From an uncultured Oscillospiraceae bacterium (GTDB taxonomy: Bacteria > Bacillota > Clostridia > Oscillospirales > Oscillospiraceae), in contig CAJTOM010000020.1 of the NCBI GenBank assembly GCA_910577915.1, positions 1 to 32,083 of the forward strand: a stretch of DNA of 32,083 nucleotides, given 5' to 3'. Made by a program: the position numbers and the translations under genes. Below, piece after piece: positions 23,100 through 28,771 of the stretch; the stretch's first letter is position 1; each line of letters begins with the position of its first letter. The notes beneath the pieces were generated by a model. The model searched no databases, had not been told where the DNA came from, and saw nothing but the letters and a program-made list of their open reading frames with translations.

Positions 23100-23480
23100 T
23101 ACCAATGTTGCTCTGGATTTTTGACGGTAAGGCAACCGTTTTACTATGACGCAAAGGCCATCCTGCAAACCTGTGCCAACGACGATATTCAAGGATATAT
23201 CGCGTTTCATTCCCTACTCAATATCTTCTATATCCTTCTCAAAAGCTATTCTGATGAAGACAGGCGGTCGATGTTGGAAAAACTCTGCCAACTTCTCCAG
23301 GTGACTGGAGCAAGTCACGATAGGGGTTGTGAAGCTATTTCTCGGAATGAGTTCTCGGACTTTGAAGACTGCCTGTAAGATGAATGTGTGTAGGAGATTT
23401 CCGCAGAGTACGTTGTAACGAGAAATGTTGATGACTTCAAACATTCTTACGTTAAGGCAATTACACCAGAAGAATTTTTA
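23083..23480 (+). pseudogene. Decayed PIN-domain (VapC-like) toxin
   Basis: The frame begins MVVLIDTNVALDF, the PIN start with its first acidic residue, then breaks at a run of five T (23118-23122). Adding one T restores LTVRQPFYYDAKAILQ, then GYIAFHSLLNIFYILLK and DFEDCL. In that frame two stops follow (TAA 23376-23378, in place of an expected Gln codon, and TAG 23391-23393). Beyond them the reading resumes with AEYVVTRNVDDFKHS and AITPEEFL, the normal PIN C-terminus. One frameshift plus two nonsense mutations leave no full-length product. An imperfect palindrome begins 26 bases after the end. Confidence 0.85.
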
Positions 23481-23505
23481 CCGTCAACGCCAACCGGAAA
23501 ATGTC

Positions 23506-23715
23506 ATTTTTCGCCGGAATGGAATGCCATTTATTGGCGGTCAGCATGCGGAGGGTATGCAGCCTTGATTACCCGGTACTTGTCGGCTTGAAGCCCGTCA
23601 AGTCCTGATTTATCAGTGCATTTTAGACTTGACGGGCGAAAACGACAAGTATAATCATTCAAAGGCTGCACACCTTTACCCGCCATTTTCTTACATTCCC
23701 CGTTCGGCGAAAAAT
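23506..23715. repeat. 210-bp imperfect palindrome (MITE-like)
   Basis: The outer ends are perfect 11-base inverted repeats (ATTTTTCGCCG 23506-23516, CGGCGAAAAAT 23705-23715). The arms of about 100 and 90 bases stay alignable throughout, with shared blocks TGCAGCC, GATTA, CTTGTCG/CGACAAG (23579-23585, 23643-23649) and GCCCGTCAAGTC/GACTTGACGGGC (23593-23604, 23626-23637). A 21-base centre carries CTGAT-TT-ATCAG. No transposase and no clear target duplication were seen. The element lies exactly between the broken toxin and the broken SDR gene. Confidence 0.8.
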
Positions 23716-24096
23716 TACAAAATCCCACCGGCGCTGACAGTATTTTGCAAAGGCCGGGTCCTTCAGGTCACCCCTCAGCAGCAGACAGCGTCCGCCCAGC
23801 TGCTGCACCCGCCTGGCGGCTTCCTCCGCATCCCGGTCCTCGTCATAGTAGGCAATGGCTACATCCGCGCCCTGCTTCACAAAGTCGTATGCCACTGCCC
23901 TGCCGATACCGCTGTCCCCGCCGGTGATCAGCGCGGCCTTGCCCTCCAGCTTCCGGCAGCCTTTCCCGCATTCCGATGTCGGGTGCGGATCCATTACATA
24001 CTCAAAACCCGGCTGACGGTCCTGGTGCTGGGGCGAAAATGTAATGGGTATCTCCCGGCAGTCCGTGAGATACCCATAGTTGTTGTTATGCTCCAT
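23659..24096 (-). pseudogene. Truncated SDR-family oxidoreductase
   Basis: The N-terminal 115 or so residues match a glucose-1-dehydrogenase-like short-chain dehydrogenase: a leader with LTDCREIPITFSPQHQDRQP, then the NAD(P) site ALITGGDSGIGRAVAYDF and RCLLLRGDLKDPAFAKY. From about 23740 leftward the frame turns into unrelated sequence that runs into the palindrome and stops at 23659. The catalytic Ser-Tyr-Lys part is gone, so the gene is dead. Full-length relatives are about 290 residues. GGATGGAGG precedes the start. It lies downstream of the Ku/LigD remnant on the same strand, 55 bases away. Confidence 0.85.
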
Positions 24097-24150
24097 AGCA
24101 TGACACCTCCATCCCCATCATACGGAGAAAGGCCGTTCTGGTTACTTGTT

Positions 24151-24513
24151 TTAGGACGCTTCCACACAGTCCAGCGGGAGTTTATCCAGCCGCAGTCCTT
24201 TGAATACCGGCTGGCGCATCCCGCTGCTTTTGGTCCGGTGCATAAATGCAACCACGCAGACCAGCTCCGGTTCCAGCCACACGGCATTTTCTCTGCCGTG
24301 ACTGGCTGGGGAGGGCTGGGAGAACGGTAGTTCCGGCCTTTGTGGCTGTGTTTTGATCACTGCAAACGCTTCGCCGCTCACACCCAGCGTCATGTGGCTC
24401 TTGTACACCAGCTCCCTTTCTCTGAATTGCTCCAGCACGATACTGGTCAGATAGTTCCCCTTAATATACTCGCAGACAACAAAATCATCATCCATCCGAT
24501 GCTTCATCTTCAG
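24151..24513 (-). pseudogene. C-terminal fragment of an ATP-dependent DNA ligase (LigD type)
   Basis: About 118 residues resembling the OB-fold end of bacterial NHEJ ligases: DDDFVVCEYIKG, TSIVLEQFRERELVYK, HMTLGVSGEAF, ENAVWLEPELVCVVAF and the terminal GMRQPVFKGLRLDKLP. The adenylation domain with the catalytic Lys is missing. Reading upstream, the frame meets a stop and then a Ku-like N-terminus, so a deletion joined two NHEJ genes. Not functional as a ligase. Confidence 0.85.
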
Positions 24514-24594
24514 CTATTCTGGGTGGCTGTGTGCGGTGAAATGGGGTACATGCAGCGGTCTAAAAGAAATTGCACCTTTCATGGCAGCAGGCAT
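24514..24594 (-). pseudogene. N-terminal remnant of a Ku-type NHEJ protein
   Basis: ATG 24594 with GAGGAGGGG upstream starts MPAAMKGAISFRPLHVP, the conserved beginning of bacterial Ku. A single-base shift near 24545 is needed to continue as ISPHTATQNS, matching the next Ku segment. After about 28 residues Ku sequence ends at the junction with the ligase fragment. Short, but the match of two adjacent Ku segments and the adjacent ligase make the call credible. Confidence 0.7.
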
Positions 24595-24624
24595 AGAATG
24601 CCCCTCCTCTTGCATATACGGCTT

Positions 24625-24631
24625 TAGTATG
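24625..24631 (-). promoter_or_regulatory. Sigma-G-like -10 element before the Ku remnant
   Basis: CATACTA on the minus strand, 30 bases before the Ku start, equals the consensus -10 of forespore factor sigma-G, which controls ku and ligD in Bacillus. No convincing -35 was found at the right spacing. Confidence 0.35.
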
Positions 24632-24733
24632 TCCGCTTTGATATAGAGCCTCCCAATCAAAAGGGCAGCTTGAAAACGAGCAATTTCAAAATGGGCGCAG
24701 GGTAATACCGATGACTGGTTATATCGAAACCCG

Positions 24734-24782
24734 AGGAGTTCAAATCCTGCTCTCGCGCGTTTGGCAGAGGGGTCAAATCCCC
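24734..24782 (+). pseudogene. tRNA 3'-end-like debris
   Basis: Two T-arm-like hairpins in tandem: AGGA-GTTCAAA-TCCT (24734-24748) and GGGG-TCAAAT-CCCC (24769-24782, one loop base short of normal). No complete cloverleaf can be folded around either. They look like tRNA 3' ends left by repeated integration or deletion. The rest of 24632-24733 shows nothing else. Confidence 0.35.
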
Positions 24783-24784
24783 GG

Positions 24785-24833
24785 AAACAGTATAGATGCC
24801 GTGGGCTGAAAGCCCACGGCATCTATACTGTTT
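24785..24833. repeat. Perfect 23-bp inverted repeat, loop GAA
   Basis: Arms 24785-24807 and 24811-24833 are exact reverse complements. It lies 8 bases beyond the tRNA-Gln 3' end, so it may terminate tRNA transcription, but T-runs are short on both strands. The length of perfect pairing is more than termination needs. Confidence 0.85.
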
Positions 24834-24841
24834 GCTTTACT

Positions 24842-24915
24842 TGGCAGCGGGAGAAGGATTCGAACCCTCACATACGGAGTCAGAGTCCGCTGTGCTACCT
24901 TTACACAATCCCGCT
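24842..24915 (-). tRNA. tRNA-Gln (anticodon CTG), CCA encoded
   Basis: On the minus strand: acceptor AGCGGGA pairs with TCCCGCT (7 bp), D-stem GTGT/GCAC, anticodon stem GCGGA/TCCGT with loop CTCTGAC (anticodon CTG reading CAG), T-arm GAGGG-TTCGAAT-CCTTC, discriminator G, then encoded CCA. All stems fold. No other tRNA accompanies it. Confidence 0.95.
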
Positions 24916-24998
24916 GTGTTCATCACGAACGTATCTTATTATACCGATTTCTCTCCATTTGTCAAGAGGCAATTCTAAATTTTTAAAATTTTTACCCA

Positions 24999-25040
24999 GG
25001 AGGAGCATCCCCGCCCCCGCGAGGGGGGGGATGCTCCTCC
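24999..25040 (-). terminator. Terminator of the XRE-cupin-acyl-CoA synthetase gene
   Basis: Stem GGAGGAGCATCCCC/GGGGATGCTCCTCC (14 bp) with an inner CCCC/GGGG pairing; on the minus strand it is followed by TGGGTAAAAATTTT. It starts 24 bases after the stop. The flanking 24916-24998 is AT-rich with no gene. Confidence 0.75.
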
Positions 25041-25064
25041 CGTACCGCTCCCGTTACCTGCCGC

Positions 25065-27335
25065 TCACAGCTTGTTGCGCATGATCTTCCCGCTGATCGT
25101 CTTGGGCAGTTCCTCCCGGAACTCCACGATCCGCGGATACTTGTAGGGCGCGGTGTGCTGCTTGACGTAGTTCTGAATCTCCTTTTTCAGCTCGTCCGTC
25201 CCCTGAGTACCGGGCACCAGCACAATGCTGGCCTTCACCACCTGGCCCCGCACCTCGTCCGGCGCGGCAGATACGCCGCACTCCAGCACGTAGGGCAGCT
25301 CCATAATGACGCTCTCAATCTCAAAGGGCCCGATGCGGTAGCCGGAGGACTTGATCACGTCGTCCGCCCGGCCCACATACCACAGGTATCCATCCTCGTC
25401 CTGCCACGCCACGTCCCGTGTGTGGTAGAGGCCGTCGTGCCACACGCCCTTGGTCTGCTCCTCGTCCCGGAAATAGCCGGAGAACAGGCCGCAGGGAGCC
25501 TTGCCCTCCTCCGCCCGGATGCAGATCTCCCCGTTCTCGCCGGGGGCCGCCGGCTGGCCGTCGGCGTCTACCAGCACCAGGTCGTAGCTGGGGATGGGCT
25601 TGCCCATGGAGCCGATCTTCTGCTTGTTGCCAATGAGGTTGCCGATGCACAGGGTGGTCTCCGTCTGGCCGAAGCCCTCGTAGATCTGGAGCCCCGTCTG
25701 GGCCTCAAACTGGCGGAAGACCTCCGGGTTCAGGGCCTCGCCGGCGGTGGTGGCGTGCTGAATGCTGCTCAGGTCGTACCTGCTCAGATCGTCCTTGATG
25801 AACATCCGGTACATGGTGGGCGGGGCGCAGAAGGTGGTGATGTTATATTTGGCGAACATGGGCAGAATGTCCGAGGCATCAAACCGGTCGAAGTCGTAGG
25901 TGAACACCGCCCCCTCGCACAGCCACTGGCCGTAGAGCTTGCCCCACAGGGCCTTGCCCCAGCCGGTCTCGCTGATGGTGAAGTGGAGCCCGTCGGCGTG
26001 GACGCAGTGCCAGTATTTGGCGGTGACGTAGTGCCCCAGGGCATACTTGTAGCACTGGGCGGCGATCTTGGGGTAGCCGGTGGTGCCGGAGGTGAAGAAC
26101 ATCAGCATCGGGTCGTCCCCCGCCGGGGCGTCCGCCGTCCGCTCGAACTTGCTGCGGTACATGGCGTACTCCTCGTCGAAGTCGTGCCAGCCCTCACGCT
26201 GGCCGCCTACCAGGATCTTCAGCCGCAGGCTGGGGCTGTCCTTCTGGGCGATGTCCACCTGACGGGCGGTGTCCCCGTCGGCGGTGCAGAGGATGGCGCT
26301 GACCTCGGCGGCGTTGAAGCGGTAGGAGAAGTCGTGCTCCTGGAGCTGGTTGGTGGCGGGGATGGCCACGGCCCCCAGCTTGTGGAGCCCCAGGATGGCG
26401 AACCAGAACTGATAATGCCGCTTGAGCACCAGCATCACCCGGTCCCCCTTCCGGATTCCCAGGGCCTTGAAGTAGTTGGCCGCCCGGGAGGAGGCACGGG
26501 ACATGTCCTCGAAGGTGAAGCGCCGCTCCGTCTTGTGCTTGTCCAGGTGCAGCATGGCCAGCTTCTGGGGGTATTTGGCGGCGATGGCGTCCACGCAGTC
26601 GAAGGCGAAGTTGAACCGCTCTGCGTTGGGGAAGGAGAGGCTCCGCAGGCTCCCGTTTTCGTCCTCCTCGGCCTGGATGAAGGATTTGCACACGTAGTCC
26701 TCGCTGGTGCGGGCCCGGACGATGGACTGGCGCACGGCCTTCTCGTCGGTCTTCTCGCCGGAGACCACCACCGCGCAGAACACGCACTTCCGGCCGCCCA
26801 CGGCGATCATCCCGTGAGGGGTGGAGGAGTTGTAGAGGATGCTGTCCCCCTCCTCCAGGATCTCCGTGTGCTCCCCCACCTGGACCTTCAGCTGGCCGGA
26901 GAGGACGATGTCAAACTCCTGGCCGGAGTGGGTGGTGAGGTGGATGGGCATGTGCTGCTGGGACTCGTCGTAGTCGTAGGTGACGTAGTAGGGCTCCGCC
27001 AGCTTATTGCGGAAGAAGGGGGCCAGGTTGCTGATCTCAATGCCCGGCTCCTTGGCGGTCTGCTGGCCCTCCCCTCTCCGGGTGACGGTGTAGCTGCTCA
27101 GGTGGGCGCTGTGGCCCTCCAGCAGGTCGGTGATGCCGATGCCGAAGGCCAGGGCGCACTTGTGGATGAAGGTGAAGGGCAAATCCGCCCTGCCGGCCTC
27201 GTAGGCGCTGTACTCCATAATGGTGGTGTCGGTCCTGCGGGCCATCTCCTCCTCGGAAAAGCCGCAGATGGCCCGCATCTCCCGAATGCGGAAGGCCACC
27301 TCCATCAGCTGGGTGTTGACGCGGTTGGTATCCAT
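25065..27335 (-). CDS. XRE-type HTH / cupin / acyl-CoA synthetase fusion
   Basis: A 756-residue three-part protein. Residues 10-72 are an XRE-like helix-turn-helix (IREMRAICGFSEEEMARRT...YSAYEAGRADLP); residues 125-190 a cupin (HLTTHSGQEFDIVLSGQLKV, LEEGDSILYNSSTPHG). Residues 245-756 are an AMP-forming acyl-CoA synthetase of the medium-chain type: phosphate loop FFTSGTTGYPK (413-423), GFGQTETT (554-561), GRADDVIKSSGYRIGPFEIE (655-674) and catalytic Lys750 in PKTISGKIMR. All synthetase motifs look intact. The start ATG 27335 has AGGAGG 7 bases upstream. A T-box leader precedes it, so expression should respond to an uncharged tRNA. The ligand may activate the enzyme, autoregulate, or both; the acid substrate is unknown. 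Confidence 0.92.
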   Translation of the reverse strand: MDTNRVNTQLMEVAFRIREMRAICGFSEEEMARRTDTTIMEYSAYEAGRADLPFTFIHKCALAFGIGITDLLEGHSAHLSSYTVTRRGEGQQTAKEPGIEISNLAPFFRNKLAEPYYVTYDYDESQQHMPIHLTTHSGQEFDIVLSGQLKVQVGEHTEILEEGDSILYNSSTPHGMIAVGGRKCVFCAVVVSGEKTDEKAVRQSIVRARTSEDYVCKSFIQAEEDENGSLRSLSFPNAERFNFAFDCVDAIAAKYPQKLAMLHLDKHKTERRFTFEDMSRASSRAANYFKALGIRKGDRVMLVLKRHYQFWFAILGLHKLGAVAIPATNQLQEHDFSYRFNAAEVSAILCTADGDTARQVDIAQKDSPSLRLKILVGGQREGWHDFDEEYAMYRSKFERTADAPAGDDPMLMFFTSGTTGYPKIAAQCYKYALGHYVTAKYWHCVHADGLHFTISETGWGKALWGKLYGQWLCEGAVFTYDFDRFDASDILPMFAKYNITTFCAPPTMYRMFIKDDLSRYDLSSIQHATTAGEALNPEVFRQFEAQTGLQIYEGFGQTETTLCIGNLIGNKQKIGSMGKPIPSYDLVLVDADGQPAAPGENGEICIRAEEGKAPCGLFSGYFRDEEQTKGVWHDGLYHTRDVAWQDEDGYLWYVGRADDVIKSSGYRIGPFEIESVIMELPYVLECGVSAAPDEVRGQVVKASIVLVPGTQGTDELKKEIQNYVKQHTAPYKYPRIVEFREELPKTISGKIMRNKL

Positions 27336-27367
27336 AGCGTATCCTCCTAGAGAAAAATTTGACAATA

Positions 27368-27662
27368 GAAAACGAAAAACCCGCCTCAAAGAAACGTTTC
27401 TTTGAGACGAGTTCATGCACAAACGTGATGTACCCGCGGTACCACTCAAATTGCGTCCGGTGGGACGCCCCTTCAGGCTCCAGCAAGCCCTATGCACTGA
27501 CGTAGCAGTCACGGGAGGCGTCTACTGACCGCAGGGCGTTCAAGCCTCCAGCTCGGAAGGGATGGGACCATGGAGGTCGCTGCTGCCGGGCTCACACCGC
27601 CGCCCGGCTCTCTGGGAACAGACCGCTCCGTCCGTCTTCGTCATCGCTTTTTTGATTCACTT
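27368..27662 (-). ncRNA. T-box riboswitch leader
   Basis: From the predicted start near 27662 the RNA shows GCGATGACGAAGACGG (stem I base), CCAGAGAGCCGGG..CGGCGGTGTGAG..CCCGGC (distal loop with AG-rich bulge), TTCCGAGC, then the T-box AATTTGAGTGGTACCGCGG (27452-27434), and a competing terminator. By spacing against the B. subtilis glyQS leader the specifier would be CCC (Pro) followed by A, but stem I lacks the usual AGTA/GAA bulge and other triplets nearby (GTC, ATG) cannot be excluded. TGGT in the T-box predicts a tRNA with discriminator A. Downstream is not an amino-acid gene in the usual sense. Confidence 0.92.
27385..27406 (-). terminator. T-box-controlled intrinsic terminator
   Basis: CTCAAAGAAA/TTTCTTTGAG stem, flanked by G-C pairs, followed on the minus strand by GGGTTTTTCGTTTTC. 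It lies between the T-box motif and the ribosome binding site, the expected place of the terminator in a T-box switch. Confidence 0.9.
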
Positions 27663-27668
27663 GGGGAA

Positions 27669-27697
27669 AGTTTACACCACAGGGCGGCATTTGTCAA
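27669..27697 (-). promoter_or_regulatory. Promoter of the T-box transcript
   Basis: Minus strand TTGACA (27697-27692), 17 bases, TAAACT (27674-27669). It diverges from the promoter at 27752-27780. Confidence 0.8.
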
Positions 27698-27751
27698 GGG
27701 GGAATTTTGCCGCCAAAATTAAGTATAAACCTCAAACGTCGTTATAAAAAC

Positions 27752-27780
27752 TTGACAAACCAGATGGTTAATAGCATAAT
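27752..27780 (+). promoter_or_regulatory. Promoter of the secreted-protein gene
   Basis: Perfect TTGACA (27752-27757), 17 bases, CATAAT (27775-27780), 56 bases before the ATG at 27837. Confidence 0.8.
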
Positions 27781-27836
27781 AAATTTGCATTTACAAAAAA
27801 TGTCATTGCGCAAAACAGAATATGAGGAGGGAAAAT

Positions 27837-28658
27837 ATGAAAAAAGCAATAAGTTTAGCTGTTTCATGTCTCGTGATCATATCTGTGGTTATTCCCGCAC
27901 AAGCTCACAGGGCCGCCCAATCGGATGATTACATGGTTGAATTACTGCTTGAGCGCGGCTATCCTTCTGATTTTTTGAATACCCTTATCCAGCCGCAAAT
28001 TGTGGATCTGTATGAACTTGTGCAAGAAAAGAATTTATATTATCTGCATACATACCGCCAACAAATCCAGCCGCATGGGAATATTTCCTCCCGGCAGCTC
28101 TCTTTTGATGTAACATCCAGCTACACCCCTGTAAAAATTGGTGACGTCACATATTTCTATGAGATTACGATATACGTCGATTACGACTGGAATCAATTAC
28201 CCTCTGTAAGGGGCGTTGATGCCATCACTGTCAACTGGGACAACAGCATACTGACATATAATGATGACTTTATGTCAAAAGATTACGCGCATTCTCAGAA
28301 ACAGAACAGGTGGATCACCTATAAGACCTGGGACAGGCCAAACGCTCTGAGCCAGGGGGGGCTTGGGATCAATACTTACATCAATTTTGAAGAACAAATA
28401 TCGCCAAGCGAGTGGCTGTCAGCCGACGGATTAAGAGGCTCCCTTTCATTTTCCTTAACGCCGGAGCCCAGACTTTCCATGTCAACTGCACCGGGCGGAA
28501 ATTCCACGGCAATAGACGGCATATACGTTCATAATGCAAATCCGCTATCCGGTTCGCTGTCATTCAGCTATCAGGGATTCGGCGTATCCGTTTCCAGCGG
28601 TATGCTACAGGATTCCATCGCTGATACGAAACGGATTGAATACACAAGAGTTGAATAA
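27837..28658 (+). CDS. Secreted protein of unknown function
   Basis: A 273-residue protein with a clear signal peptide (MKKAISLAVSCLVIISVVIPAQA, cleavage after about residue 23). The mature part starts with a short helical, acidic segment (ELLLERGYPSDFL, LYELVQEKN), followed by a beta-rich domain from about residue 80 with many Ser/Thr/Tyr and repeated SLSFS strands (SGSLSFSYQGFG near the C-terminus). No cysteines remain after the signal, no lipobox and no sortase motif. I do not recognise the family. GAGGAGGG precedes ATG 27837. The gene is much richer in A/T than its neighbours, has its own promoter and terminator, and is flanked by unrelated genes, consistent with acquisition. Confidence 0.85.
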   Translation: MKKAISLAVSCLVIISVVIPAQAHRAAQSDDYMVELLLERGYPSDFLNTLIQPQIVDLYELVQEKNLYYLHTYRQQIQPHGNISSRQLSFDVTSSYTPVKIGDVTYFYEITIYVDYDWNQLPSVRGVDAITVNWDNSILTYNDDFMSKDYAHSQKQNRWITYKTWDRPNALSQGGLGINTYINFEEQISPSEWLSADGLRGSLSFSLTPEPRLSMSTAPGGNSTAIDGIYVHNANPLSGSLSFSYQGFGVSVSSGMLQDSIADTKRIEYTRVE

Positions 28659-28667
28659 ATGAATAGA

Positions 28668-28700
28668 GCAGCGTTGACGGGTTGTGCCCGTCAACGCTGC
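28668..28700 (+). terminator. Terminator after the secreted-protein gene
   Basis: Perfect 14-bp stem GCAGCGTTGACGGG/CCCGTCAACGCTGC with loop TTGTG, starting 10 bases after the stop and followed by TTTG. The 71 bases to the GH3 stop contain nothing else. Confidence 0.8.
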
Positions 28701-28771
28701 TTTGTCCATAGGCAGTTCGATTTTGCCGGTACGCATTGCCAAATAAACCGCGGTGCGGACCGGTCCGCTCC

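Noticed and set aside
23506..23715. Insertion sequence with terminal repeats
   Set aside because: No transposase frame fits in 210 bases and no clear target-site duplication flanks it, so only a MITE-like label is supportable.
24514..24822. Single 102-codon minus-strand gene covering the Ku start
   Set aside because: The upstream part reads through the inverted repeat and tRNA-like debris; only the last 27 codons resemble a protein family, with their own ribosome binding site.
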